Below, one piece after another: positions 1 through 6,601 of a stretch of DNA of 10,482 nucleotides. Within the stretch, counting starts at the first letter, position 1. Each line of letters starts with the position of its first letter. The notes under the pieces were generated by a model. That model saw nothing but the letters and a program-made list of their open reading frames with translations, was not told the origin of the DNA and made no database searches. Source of the stretch: Actinomycetota bacterium (lineage in GTDB: Bacteria; Actinomycetota; Actinomycetes; Actinomycetales; Microbacteriaceae); assembly GCA_016870695.1 (NCBI GenBank), contig VGAV01000053.1, forward strand, positions 1 to 10,482. The letters run 5' to 3'. The position numbers and the translations under genes were made by a program.

Positions 1-422
1 CGTCCACGCTGCTGACCGAGGCCGACGGCACGCCGTTCGACATCCTCCAGGCGCAGCAGCTCGACGCGTTCCGCGACGCGTGGCGTCAGTCGGGTCACGC
101 CGGGGAGCCGCGCACCTCCGTCAGCCGCAGCATCTTCCCGATCACGACGGATGAGGACCGCGCCTACTTCGGCGGCTCGGCCGGCTCCGACCAGATCGGC
201 GTCATCGACGGCATGCGCTCCACCTTCGGCAAGACCTACGCCGCGGAGCCCGACGTGCTCGTCGAGCAGCTGCTGAACGACGCCGCCGTGATGAGCGCCG
301 ACACCCTTTTGCTGACCATCCCGTCGCAGCTGGGCGTCGCGTTCAACCTGCGTCTTGTCGAGGCGTTCGCGCAGCACGTCGCCCCGGCGCTCGGCTGGCA
401 GTCCACCCTGGCCCACGCCTGA
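1..422 (+). CDS. LLM class flavin-dependent oxidoreductase, CE1758-like, C-terminal part
   Basis: This is the last 139 codons of a gene whose start lies outside the window; the frame is open from base 3 to the TGA at 420-422. The end of the protein has the features of luciferase-like FMN-dependent monooxygenases of the CE1758 type: a TEADGTPFDILQAQQ stretch, then SVSRSIFPI, YFGG, a KTYAAEPD segment, and a closing DTLLLTIPSQLGV followed by a helix ending in HVAPALGW. Members use reduced flavin to oxidise small organic substrates in the cytoplasm; the substrate is not predictable here. A strong intrinsic terminator follows 15 bases after the stop, so this gene ends its transcript. The family call is from remembered family sequence and is fairly sure; the physiological role is unknown. 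Confidence 0.88.
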   Translation, partial: STLLTEADGTPFDILQAQQLDAFRDAWRQSGHAGEPRTSVSRSIFPITTDEDRAYFGGSAGSDQIGVIDGMRSTFGKTYAAEPDVLVEQLLNDAAVMSADTLLLTIPSQLGVAFNLRLVEAFAQHVAPALGWQSTLAHA

Positions 423-437
423 GTCGTTCCCGGACAG

Positions 438-469
438 GACCCTGGATGCCACGGCATCCGGGGTCTTTC
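438..469 (+). terminator. Intrinsic terminator after the flavin oxidoreductase gene
   Basis: Arms at 438-450 and 453-465 pair over 13 positions with one G-T wobble (443/460), leaving a very short loop, and TTTCT follows at 466-470. The inner arms are the 7-mer GGATGCC and its complement GGCATCC, a motif that is over-represented across the window. Position just after a stop codon and the T-rich tail make this a good Rho-independent terminator. Confidence 0.8.
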
Positions 470-484
470 TGCGTTCGGGCTCCG

Positions 485-510
485 TACGCTGGGGTGCCCG
501 TCCGGAGGGG
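485..510 (+). promoter_or_regulatory. Candidate -10 box and Shine-Dalgarno ahead of the small membrane-protein region
   Basis: TACGCT at 485-490 fits the TANNNT pattern of actinobacterial -10 boxes and lies just past the upstream terminator. GGAGG at 504-508 sits 6 bases before a GTG at 515. No convincing -35 hexamer is visible. Inference only. Confidence 0.3.
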
Positions 511-514
511 TGCC

Positions 515-610
515 GTGGATCTCACCCCCGCTGCGGGCGGTCCTCATCGGCTTTCCGCGCTCGACGGGCTCCATATCCTCGGCCCCATGTCGTCGGGAAT
601 CTCTGTCTGA
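515..610 (+). CDS. Possible 31-codon leader ORF, or broken N-terminus of the membrane protein
   Basis: A GTG at 515 has a good Shine-Dalgarno and a possible -10 box upstream, and opens a 31-codon frame ending in TGA at 608-610. An ATG in the same frame lies at 587, 7 bases after a TATCCT (574-579), a geometry compatible with a leaderless start. The frame continues past the TGA directly into the membrane protein downstream. Third-position GC is lower here (about 70%) than in the real genes of the window, so it may not be a conserved protein. It is either a short leader ORF or the 5' end of a gene cut by a nonsense change such as CGA to TGA. Confidence 0.25.
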   Translation: MDLTPAAGGPHRLSALDGLHILGPMSSGISV

Positions 611-664
611 AAGACGAAACGCCTCCTCGCATGGACGGCCGGGCTTCAGCTCGCCCAGGGCATC

Positions 665-1150
665 GTGATGGAGGGCGCGCCCCTCCTCGGCCTGCTGGTG
701 ATCCTCGCCACAGGAGGCGACCCGGCCGTCATGAGTCGCGGCTTCTCCTTCGTCGTGCCGTTCTTCGACGAGAACCTTGCGTTGATGATGGCCCTCAGCG
801 GGGTGTTCGCGACGTTGCGCGTCGTCGCGGCGATCGGCCTGCTGCGGAACAGGATGTGGGGCTACGCGTCCTCCCTCGTCATCGGGTGCGTGACGCTGGT
901 GCTGATGGTGTTCCTGCTCCCCGCCGGCAACGCGGACGGCGTGCTCTCGGGTGCCGCGCTGATGCTTCTTCTGCGCGTCCGGTACGGCACCGATCCGATC
1001 GTGCGATGGCCCTTGGCGGGTGATGCGCTCGCGTCCGACGCCGTCCCGAAGCGGCGTCCTCTCCCTCACGTGTGGACAGCGCCCCCGCGATGTCGGAGGT
1101 TCGTGGCAGCATGTGCACATGCCAGATCGACCTCTCTTCGACGACCGTGA
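665..1150 (+). CDS. Small multi-pass membrane protein, probably truncated or decaying
   Basis: The first usable start after the TGA at 608-610 is GTG 665 (ATG 668 follows). The protein has three hydrophobic segments: the first up to about residue 17, then about 40-57 around a LMMALSGVFATLRVVAAIGL stretch, and about 70-105, with a conserved-looking RNRMWG between the last two and LLPAGNADGVLSG near the end. This resembles small uncharacterised membrane proteins of about 130 residues; no function is known to me. Sensible membrane-protein sequence (KTKRLLAWTAGLQLAQGIV) already begins at base 611, before any start codon, so the annotated start cuts the first helix in half. At the other end the last 50 or so residues are Arg/Pro/Cys-rich, cross a hairpin (1037-1058) and run into the next gene, so the original stop seems lost as well. 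Read as a likely pseudogene or a sequencing error. Confidence 0.5.
   Translation: MMEGAPLLGLLVILATGGDPAVMSRGFSFVVPFFDENLALMMALSGVFATLRVVAAIGLLRNRMWGYASSLVIGCVTLVLMVFLLPAGNADGVLSGAALMLLLRVRYGTDPIVRWPLAGDALASDAVPKRRPLPHVWTAPPRCRRFVAACAHARSTSLRRP
1037..1058 (+). terminator. Stem-loop between the membrane protein and the HNH gene
   Basis: GACGCCG (1037-1043) and CGGCGTC (1052-1058) form a perfect 7-bp stem with an 8-base loop, followed by a pyrimidine-rich CTCTCCCTC without a real T run. It lies where the membrane-protein gene should end and could be its terminator. Confidence 0.35.
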
Positions 1151-2417
1151 GGATGCCGTCCTGACCGACGCCGTCGCCGGTCTCGTCACTGCGGAGGCGG
1201 CCATCGCCACCCTCGAGGCGGAGAAGACACTGCACTTCGCGGCCGCGATGCGGGTGGCCCTCGACAGATCGCGGCACCGGCCCCGGACGGTCCAGGAGCG
1301 CGAGATGGCGGTGCGCTCGATCGCTGCCGAGATCGCCGTCGCGCTGCGCTGGAGCGACCGCACCGTGCAACGGCGGCTGCAGGAGGCGCTGAGCCTCGTC
1401 GACGGCTTCCCCCGCACGCTGCGCGCTCTCGATGATGGTCTCATCAGCGCAGGTCACGCCCAGGTGATCAGCGAGATCGGCGGCGTCCTCGACGATCCCG
1501 AGGTGCGCGCCGTCTACGAGACGCGTGTGGTCGAACGCGCGACGGCCGACACCGTGGCGCGCACGCGCGCCTACGCCCGCGCGCTCGTCGAGGAGCTGCG
1601 TCCCGACACGATCGAGGAGCGGTTCGCCACGGCGGAGCAGGCCCGCCGCGTCTGGATCGAGGACGACGTCGACGGCATGGCCCGCCTCGGCGTCATCGAC
1701 GGCGCCGTCAAGATCCGGGCGATGTTCGACCGGCTCACCCGGCAGGCCCGGGCGGTGCGCGACGTCGCGCGGGATGCCGCGGCCTCCCCCCACACGGCGG
1801 TCACCGACACCCGCACCCTCGACCAGACGCGTGCCGACCTGCTCTGCGACCTCGTCCTCGCGGGCCAGCCGGCCGTCGACCCCACCGGCGAGCTGCTCCC
1901 CGGCGGACTGGGCGCGATCCGCGCGCACGTCGCCGTCACCGTCCCGGTGCGGACCGCGGCCGGACTCGACGACCGCGGCTCCCTCGTGGACGGGCAGAGT
2001 CCCATCGACGCCGCCACCGCCCGCCGCCTGATGGCCGGGGCCCCCGACTGGGATCGCGTGCTCACCCACCCCGTCACCGCCACGGTGCTCGAGGTCGACC
2101 GTTACCGCCCCACCCCCGCGCTCCGTCGCCGGCTGGCGGCCCGCGACGTGCGGTGCCGGTTCCCGGGATGCCGCCAGCCCGCGCACCGCTGTCAGGTGGA
2201 CCACAATCACGATCACGCGAAAGGCGGCCGCACCTCGCTCGGCAACCTCGCGCACCTCTGCCTCCGCCACCACACCCTGAAGACCGTGACCCCCTGGACG
2301 GCGGAGCAGAGGCCCGACGGCAGCCTCCTCTGGACGAGCCCGCTGGGACGGACGGTCACCGACCACCCCGAGACGACCGTCGCCTTCATCCCCGACCCCG
2401 ATCCGCCGCCGTTCTGA
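1119..2417 (+). CDS. 13E12 repeat family / DUF222 protein with C-terminal HNH endonuclease domain
   Basis: The protein is 432 residues. The N-terminal two thirds is a DUF222 (13E12 repeat) domain: a helical stretch rich in Glu/Ala/Arg, RSIAAEIAVALRWSDRTVQ, and the typical LVDGFPRTLRALDDGLISAGHA. The C-terminus (about residues 330-400) is an HNH module: LAARDVRCRFPGC, the His-Asn core of CQVDHNHDHAKGG, then NLAHLCLRHHTLKT, with paired cysteines that would bind a zinc ion. HNH domains cut nucleic acids with a metal ion; the role of this actinobacterial family is not established, and members occur in many copies per genome. I chose ATG 1119 because the protein reads as a normal N-terminus from there (MPDRPLFDD); in-frame GTG 1113 is closer to the GGAGG at 1095-1099 and is a valid alternative. 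The frame open back to 1020 looks non-coding. No recombinase lies next to it. Confidence 0.9.
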   Translation: MPDRPLFDDREDAVLTDAVAGLVTAEAAIATLEAEKTLHFAAAMRVALDRSRHRPRTVQEREMAVRSIAAEIAVALRWSDRTVQRRLQEALSLVDGFPRTLRALDDGLISAGHAQVISEIGGVLDDPEVRAVYETRVVERATADTVARTRAYARALVEELRPDTIEERFATAEQARRVWIEDDVDGMARLGVIDGAVKIRAMFDRLTRQARAVRDVARDAAASPHTAVTDTRTLDQTRADLLCDLVLAGQPAVDPTGELLPGGLGAIRAHVAVTVPVRTAAGLDDRGSLVDGQSPIDAATARRLMAGAPDWDRVLTHPVTATVLEVDRYRPTPALRRRLAARDVRCRFPGCRQPAHRCQVDHNHDHAKGGRTSLGNLAHLCLRHHTLKTVTPWTAEQRPDGSLLWTSPLGRTVTDHPETTVAFIPDPDPPPF

Positions 2418-2457
2418 CTGGGAGCGGAAGGGATGCCACCGGGCCGGCCCCGGCGAT

Positions 2458-3021
2458 CTACCGCCTGACGCGGTCCCCCGCGGACCGCGGCGGCGCGACC
2501 GCGACGTCGAGCGGGTCGAGACCGCGCAGCGACGTCCAGATGAGCTCCTCGCCCTTCGCGGCATGCTGCGACGCGCGCACGGCCCGCTCGTCGGCCCAGG
2601 AGTTCAGCACGTGCCCGCTGTGCCCGCGCACGTGCTCGAGCACGACGTCCGGGAGCCCCGCCGCGCGACGCGCGTCCCGCGCGGCGATCAGCGCCTCGAG
2701 GATCCCGCGATTGGCCACCGGCTTCTTCGCGCTGGTCACCCAGCCGCGGCGGCGGTGGCCGTCCATCCACGAGGAGTACGTGTCGATCGCGTACTTCGAG
2801 TCGGCCTGCACCACGAGCTCCCGCACATCGGAGTGGTCGGTGATCGCGTAGAGCAGCCCGAGCAGCTCGCCGATGTTGTTCGTGCCCTCGGGGATCGACC
2901 CGGCCGCCCAGTGCCCGTCCTCGCCGACCCACGCCCACCCCGCCGGACCCGGGTTGCCCTTGCAGGCACCGTCGGTCGCGACGACGTAGCGGTCGGTACG
3001 GGAGGCGGCGGTCTCGCTCAT
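2458..3021 (-). CDS. rnhA: Ribonuclease HI
   Basis: This 187-residue protein degrades the RNA strand of RNA-DNA hybrids in the cytoplasm, removing primers and R-loops. The RNase H fold is clear: TDGACKGNPGPAGWA with Asp17, NNIGELLGLL with Glu52, ADSKYAID with Asp74, RGHSG with His134 and NSWADERA with Asp144. These line up with Asp10, Glu48, Asp70, His124 and Asp134 of the E. coli enzyme, so all catalytic residues are present. There is no N-terminal hybrid-binding domain; about 30 C-terminal residues after the core are extra, and their function is unknown. The ATG is the first start in a well-behaved frame; GGAGGG abuts it and GGGAG lies about 11 bases upstream. The gene converges on the HNH gene with a 40-base gap and diverges from the gene at 3192. 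Confidence 0.95.
   Translation of the reverse strand: MSETAASRTDRYVVATDGACKGNPGPAGWAWVGEDGHWAAGSIPEGTNNIGELLGLLYAITDHSDVRELVVQADSKYAIDTYSSWMDGHRRRGWVTSAKKPVANRGILEALIAARDARRAAGLPDVVLEHVRGHSGHVLNSWADERAVRASQHAAKGEELIWTSLRGLDPLDVAVAPPRSAGDRVRR
2469..2489 (-). repeat. 8-bp inverted repeat in the 3' end of the RNase HI gene
   Basis: CGCGGTCC (2469-2476) and GGACCGCG (2482-2489) form a perfect 8-bp stem with a 5-base loop, inside the last codons of the RNase gene. It could slow or end transcription on either strand between the convergent genes, but no T run follows in either direction. Confidence 0.3.
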
Positions 3022-3191
3022 CCCTCCAGTCTCTCCCGGCGCCGCCCCGTCAGCGAACCGCGACGGCCGACCGGGCCAAACGGCGGGTGAATTCCTCCTC
3101 GCCGCACAGCGCGATGGCGTGCCCGCGACCGGGCGGTCCTCCGGCGGCAGGCCAGGCTGACGTGGCCCACGCCCGTCGACGAAAGCGAACC
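3022..3191. other. Divergent intergenic region between RNase HI and the single-pass membrane protein
   Basis: These 170 bases must carry the 5' regions of both flanking genes. I see no clear -35/-10 pair on either strand. Open frames across it on both strands are Arg/Gly/Pro-rich and lack convincing starts. Confidence 0.4.
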
Positions 3192-3749
3192 ATGTCTCTT
3201 CCCGACTCCCCCGACTCGCCCGACTCCCCCGCGCCCGCCGGTCTTTCCCGCGGCGCCCGCCTCGTCCTCGTCCTCGGCGGTCTCGTCACCGCCGGCGCCC
3301 TCGTTTTCCTCGGCGCGACGCTCCTCGGCCCCCCGTCCATCGAGGAGGACGACGCCGCCGCGACCGCGCAGCTCCAGGCGTGGAAGACGACGTTCGAGAC
3401 CTACCGCGAGCAGAACGGCGCCTTCCCCGAGCTGCCCGACGGCGGCTACTGCCTCGGCACCGGCTACCCTGTCGGCACCGGCGGCACCGCGAACTGCCGC
3501 GACTACCGGGGGGAGTCGTTCTACACCGAGGAGGCGAGCGCCCCCCTCCGCGAGGCGCTCGGCACCGTCGGTGACCTGCCCACCGGGATCGGACAGGCCG
3601 TGAACGGCACCGTCGGACCGTGGGTTCTGTATCAGCCGGACCGCATCGACCTCCTCACGGCGGAGCAGGACTTCTGCGCCGAGCCCGCGACGGACGTCTG
3701 GTCCGACGACAAGGGCCGTCACGTCTGCATGATCAGCCTCGACCGCTGA
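3192..3749 (+). CDS. Single-pass membrane protein with pseudopilin-like region and four cysteines
   Basis: I do not recognise a named family. The 185-residue protein starts with a Pro-Asp-Ser repeat (residues 4-13), then one membrane helix (about 24-46), then an extracytoplasmic domain of about 135 residues. Right after the helix, AATAQLQAWKTTFETYREQNGAFPE resembles in layout the region after the helix in type II secretion and type IV pilin-like proteins (helix ending in Tyr, then Asn-Gly-x-Phe/Tyr-Pro). However, no prepilin cleavage motif is seen, so it is not called a pilin. Cys87, Cys102, Cys162 and Cys179 all lie outside the membrane and probably form two disulfides. ATG 3192 is chosen over upstream GTG 3087 because the extra 35 residues are low-complexity and Arg-rich; the Shine-Dalgarno (GAAAG, 3181-3185) is weak. 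Confidence 0.75.
   Translation: MSLPDSPDSPDSPAPAGLSRGARLVLVLGGLVTAGALVFLGATLLGPPSIEEDDAAATAQLQAWKTTFETYREQNGAFPELPDGGYCLGTGYPVGTGGTANCRDYRGESFYTEEASAPLREALGTVGDLPTGIGQAVNGTVGPWVLYQPDRIDLLTAEQDFCAEPATDVWSDDKGRHVCMISLDR
3201..3230 (+). repeat. Tandem repeat of 9 bp, about 3.3 copies
   Basis: Units of CCCGACTCC/G start at 3201, 3210 and 3219, with a partial fourth. They encode Pro-Asp-Ser repeats at the cytoplasmic N-terminus of the membrane protein. Being in frame with a unit of 9, the copy number could vary by slippage without breaking the gene. Confidence 0.75.
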
Positions 3750-3780
3750 CGCCGCCCGTCCCCGACAGGCGGCGTCAGCG
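3744..3780. terminator. Perfect 13-bp inverted repeat between convergent genes
   Basis: Arms at 3744-3756 (CGCTGACGCCGCC) and 3768-3780 (GGCGGCGTCAGCG) are exact complements with an 11-base loop. The left arm contains the stop codon of the + gene, and the stop of the 6-phosphogluconate dehydrogenase gene is 9 bases beyond the right arm. No T run follows on either strand, so it would be a U-tract-less, probably bidirectional terminator of the kind proposed for GC-rich actinobacteria. Confidence 0.6.
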
Positions 3781-3788
3781 GGCCGGGA

Positions 3789-4853
3789 TCAGCGCTCGCC
3801 GCCGCTCTCGGCCTTCTTCGACCCCGCCTCGAGCACGTCGCCGGCCGGGAGCTCCTGGTGCCCGCCGAACTGCAGGCGCATCGCCGAGAGCACCTGGTTG
3901 GCGAAGTGGTCCTCACCGCGGGAGGCGAACCGCTCGAACAGGGACGCCGCCAGCACCGGCGCCGGGACACCCGTGTCGACCGCGGCCTTCACCGTCCACC
4001 GGCCCTCGCCCGAGTCGGACACGCGGCCGGCCAGCCCGTCGAGGGTCGGGTTCTGCGCCAGCGCCGCAGCGGTGAGGTCCAGCAGCCAGGACGAGATGAC
4101 CGAGCCCCGGCGCCACAGCTCCGACACCTTCGCCGTGTCGATGTCGAACTGATAGAACTCCGGCTCCTCGAGCGGGGCGACCTCGGCCGAGTGCTCGCCC
4201 TGCCGCAGGCCGGCGTCGGCGTTGTGCAGGATGTTCAGCCCCTCGGCGAGCGCGGCCATGATGCCGTACTCGATGCCGTTGTGCACCATCTTCACGAAGT
4301 GACCGGCACCGGACGGGCCGCAGTGCAGGTAGCCGCTCTCCTCGGGCGTGATCTCGCCGGTGCGGCCGGGCGTGCGCTCGACCCCGCCCGGACCGGGGGC
4401 GATGGTGCGCAGCACCGGCTCCAGGTGCGACACGGCCTCGTCGTGACCGCCGACCATGAGGCAGTACCCGCGCTCGAGACCGAACACCCCGCCGCTCGTA
4501 CCGACGTCGACGTAGTGGATGCCGCTGTCGTTCAGCGCCGCCGCGCGCCGAACGTCGTCGCGGTAGTTCGAGTTGCCGCCGTCGATGATGATGTCGCCGG
4601 CCTCGAGCACCTCCGCGACCTGGTCGACCACGGATCCGGTCAGCCCCGCAGGGATCATGAGCCACACGGCACGCGGCTTCTCCAGCTTCGCGGCGAGGTC
4701 GGCGATGCTGTCCGCACCGGTCGCCCCCTCCGCGACGAGCCCCGCCACCGCGTCGCTGTTGACGTCGTACACGACGCAGTCGTGCCCGTCCTTCATGAGT
4801 CTCCGGACGATGTTGGCGCCCATCCGTCCGAGTCCGACCATGGCGATCTGCAT
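3789..4853 (-). CDS. gnd: 6-phosphogluconate dehydrogenase, decarboxylating, short form
   Basis: The enzyme oxidises and decarboxylates 6-phosphogluconate to ribulose 5-phosphate in the pentose phosphate pathway, in the cytoplasm. The 354 residues open with a Rossmann fold (MVGLGRMG, residues 5-12), then DGGNSNY (91-97), the substrate-binding DVGTSGG (116-122), and the catalytic block [19 protein letters not shown] with Lys188, Asn192 and Glu195. At about 350 residues it belongs to the short, YqeC/GndA-like group, not the 470-residue enzyme. Asp30 at the end of the second beta strand (VVYDVNS) favours NAD over NADP by the usual Rossmann rule; this is an inference. A candidate -10 box lies 48 bases upstream, and the gene follows the bifunctional nuclease gene on the same strand with an 89-base gap. 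Confidence 0.93.
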   Translation of the reverse strand: MQIAMVGLGRMGANIVRRLMKDGHDCVVYDVNSDAVAGLVAEGATGADSIADLAAKLEKPRAVWLMIPAGLTGSVVDQVAEVLEAGDIIIDGGNSNYRDDVRRAAALNDSGIHYVDVGTSGGVFGLERGYCLMVGGHDEAVSHLEPVLRTIAPGPGGVERTPGRTGEITPEESGYLHCGPSGAGHFVKMVHNGIEYGIMAALAEGLNILHNADAGLRQGEHSAEVAPLEEPEFYQFDIDTAKVSELWRRGSVISSWLLDLTAAALAQNPTLDGLAGRVSDSGEGRWTVKAAVDTGVPAPVLAASLFERFASRGEDHFANQVLSAMRLQFGGHQELPAGDVLEAGSKKAESGGER

Positions 4854-4901
4854 CCGTACCCCGTTCGTCGCTCGGGGCGGGCGTCTCCCGTCCCGCAGGC
4901 G

Positions 4902-4907
4902 AGTCTA
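4902..4907 (-). promoter_or_regulatory. Candidate -10 box for gnd
   Basis: On the minus strand this reads TAGACT, a good TANNNT -10 box in a GC-rich background where TAG is rare. It lies in the gap between the nuclease stop and the gnd start and would give a 5' leader of about 40 bases. No matching -35 hexamer is visible. Confidence 0.4.
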
Positions 4908-4942
4908 GGAGCGCCGCCGGATCCCGCGGAGGGGGTGGCGCG

Positions 4943-5443
4943 TCACCTCTCGAAGTCCTCCGGATCCACGTCGTCGAGGAACCGCCGGAACTCCTCCACC
5001 CGCTCCTCGTCGTCGCCCTCCTCGACCTGTACGGCCTCGTCGGGCACGCCGGCCTCCGCCATGACGTCGTCGGCCACGAAGATGTCGGCCTTCACGCGTG
5101 ACGCGAGGGCGATGGCATCCGAGGGTCGGGAATCGAGGACCCGGATGCCGCCCGGTGTGGCGATCGTGATCTCGGCGTAGAACGTGCCCTGCGCGATGCG
5201 CGTCACGTCCACCCGCTCGACCGTCGTCCCCACCTCGCGCAGCAGGGACGTCATGAGGTCGTGGGCGAGCGGCCGCGGCACCTCCGTGCCCTCGACGGCG
5301 ACGAGGATCGACATGGCCTCCTGGCCACCGATCCACACCGGCAGCACACGCCCCTCGCCGGGCTCGTCGTGCACGGGCTTGAGCAGGATGACGTGCTGCT
5401 GAGACGGGTCGAGGGCGACACCGACCACGCGGACCTGCACCAC
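4943..5443 (-). CDS. Bifunctional nuclease domain protein (BFN/DUF151)
   Basis: The 166-residue protein shows the motifs of the BFN (DUF151) family: RVVGVALD near the start, LPVWIGGQEA (residues 34-43), RPLAHDLM (57-64), GTFYAEI (86-92) and DSRPSDAIALA (104-114). An acidic C-terminal tail ending FLDDVDPEDFER follows. Family members have been reported to have DNase and RNase activity in plants, but the bacterial role is unclear. The frame is open far upstream, so the start rests on the ribosome site: minus-strand AGGAGG at 5455-5450, then six bases, then GTG at 5443; the next codon (5440) is also GTG and could be used. It is divergent from the exporter operon. Confidence 0.9.
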   Translation of the reverse strand: MVQVRVVGVALDPSQQHVILLKPVHDEPGEGRVLPVWIGGQEAMSILVAVEGTEVPRPLAHDLMTSLLREVGTTVERVDVTRIAQGTFYAEITIATPGGIRVLDSRPSDAIALASRVKADIFVADDVMAEAGVPDEAVQVEEGDDEERVEEFRRFLDDVDPEDFER

Positions 5444-5462
5444 CGCCCACCTCCTTCGACCG

Positions 5463-5508
5463 CTGCGGGTGAACTGCCAGGTTACGTCGCTCGACGGATC
5501 TCCCGCAG
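5463..5508. promoter_or_regulatory. Upstream region of the nuclease gene: candidate -10 box framed by an inverted repeat
   Basis: On the minus strand TAACCT (5484-5479) fits a -10 box and would give a leader of about 30 bases to the GTG at 5443. CTGCGGG (5463-5469) and CCCGCAG (5502-5508) are exact complements 32 bases apart and bracket it. A second small inverted repeat, ATCGGC-AG-GCCGAT, lies at 5519-5532. The pairs could be operators in this 171-base divergent region, but they are short enough to be chance. No clear promoter for the + operon is visible. Confidence 0.25.
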
Positions 5509-5614
5509 GGGTATCTCGATCGGCAGGCCGATGTGCTTCACCCACCCGGCCGACGACCGGGGCGTCATCGGGTTGCGACGGTGTTGTGGTCCCGTTGCAC
5601 CCGAAGGAGACATC

Positions 5615-6601
5615 ATGCACATCACCCGCACCGCTCTCGCGCTCGCCGCGTCCACCGCCGCCCTCCTGCTCCTGGCCGGCTGCACGTCCGCCGCACCCGC
5701 GTCCTCGTCGGACGGGTCCGCCCCCGCGACCTCCCCGCTGGGCACGTACCTCGACGCCATGTACGGCCTCAGCGGCAGCCCCGACGAGCAGAAGGCGACC
5801 GAGGATGCCGAACAGGCGGAGGTCCAGGGACGCATCGCGTCCTGCATGGCCCAGCAGGGCTTCACCTACCGGCCGCAGACCCGCTCCTACCGCGACCTGG
5901 CGGGCGGTGACGCCGAATGGAAGCCGAATGACCGTGACTGGGTCGCCCAGTGGGGCTACGGCGCCGTGGACTACCCCGGCGACACCGGCTCCGCCCCCGA
6001 GAAAACGGACCCCAACGCGGCGTACCTCGAGACGCTGTCCTCGTCGGAGCGCGCCGCCTGGGAGACGGCGCTGTACGGCTCCGCGTCGGGCGAGGGCAGC
6101 ACGGGGTCCGACGAGCGCCTCGCCGAGGCCGGCGGCTGCTGGGGCCAGGCGACCGAGGAGGCGTCCTCCGACCCGCTCTCGACGGACCAGTTCGCCCCGC
6201 TGCTCGACGCCATGAACCAGTTCGAGGAGCAGCAGGCACGCTGGCCCGGCCAAGCCCAGCTCGACGCGGAGTGGTCGGCCTGCATGGCGGAGGCGGGCCG
6301 CTCCGGCATCCCGTCGCCCCGCGACGCGCAGGACCGGATCTTCACGCAAGTCAGCGACCTGGCCAAGAAGGACAAGGGCTCCGAGAAGAGCTCCTCGACC
6401 GCGCGCACCCCCGAGATGGATGCCATGAAGAAGACCGAGGTCGAGATGGCCCTCGCGGACCTGGACTGCCGGCAGAAGACCGATTACGACGCCCGCGCGG
6501 AGAAGGTGCGCTGGGCCGCCGAGGAGCAGTTCGTCGCCGACCACAAGGCGGAGCTCGACGCGGCGAAGGCGGCGGCCGAGCAGTCGCAGGCACGCTCGTG
6601 A
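5615..6601 (+). CDS. Lipoprotein, first gene of the ABC exporter operon
   Basis: The 328-residue protein begins with a signal peptide and lipobox, LLLLAGC with the lipid-carrying Cys23, followed by a Ser/Ala/Pro-rich linker, so it should be anchored on the outer face of the membrane. I do not recognise a named domain. The mature part holds four more cysteines, at 77 and 223 in matching CMA settings (ASCMAQQGF and SACMAEAGR) and at 175 and 285, which suggests an internal duplication and two disulfides. The C-terminal 60 residues are charged, Ala/Glu/Lys-rich and probably helical. ATG 5615 has a strong Shine-Dalgarno (GAAGGAGA, 5603-5610). The stop overlaps the next start (GTGA at 6598-6601), so it is translated with the adaptor gene and probably serves the same complex, perhaps as a substrate-binding or wall-side subunit. 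Confidence 0.88.
   Translation: MHITRTALALAASTAALLLLAGCTSAAPASSSDGSAPATSPLGTYLDAMYGLSGSPDEQKATEDAEQAEVQGRIASCMAQQGFTYRPQTRSYRDLAGGDAEWKPNDRDWVAQWGYGAVDYPGDTGSAPEKTDPNAAYLETLSSSERAAWETALYGSASGEGSTGSDERLAEAGGCWGQATEEASSDPLSTDQFAPLLDAMNQFEEQQARWPGQAQLDAEWSACMAEAGRSGIPSPRDAQDRIFTQVSDLAKKDKGSEKSSSTARTPEMDAMKKTEVEMALADLDCRQKTDYDARAEKVRWAAEEQFVADHKAELDAAKAAAEQSQARS

Noticed and set aside
2439..2453. GC palindrome (GGGCCGGCCC core) between the HNH and RNase HI stops as a terminator
   Set aside because: As RNA it gives only three or four base pairs around a short loop, without a T run; not distinguishable from GC-rich background.
879..2564. 561-residue minus-strand open frame opposite the HNH gene
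   Set aside because: Arg/Gly/Glu-rich low-complexity sequence with no domain; it is a codon-bias shadow of the + strand gene.
3053..3178. Minus-strand frame ending in HAIALCGEEEFTRRLARSAV, upstream of RNase HI
   Set aside because: The last 25 codons look fairly protein-like, but there is no convincing start or ribosome site and the rest is Gly/Pro/Arg-rich; too little to call a gene or remnant.
3858..5180. 440-residue + strand open frame opposite gnd
   Set aside because: The minus strand carries clear catalytic motifs of 6-phosphogluconate dehydrogenase and the BFN protein; the + frame has no recognisable protein.
5540..5614. Promoter for the exporter operon around TTGCGA (5573 region)
   Set aside because: No -10-like hexamer at a proper distance; I could not support a specific position.
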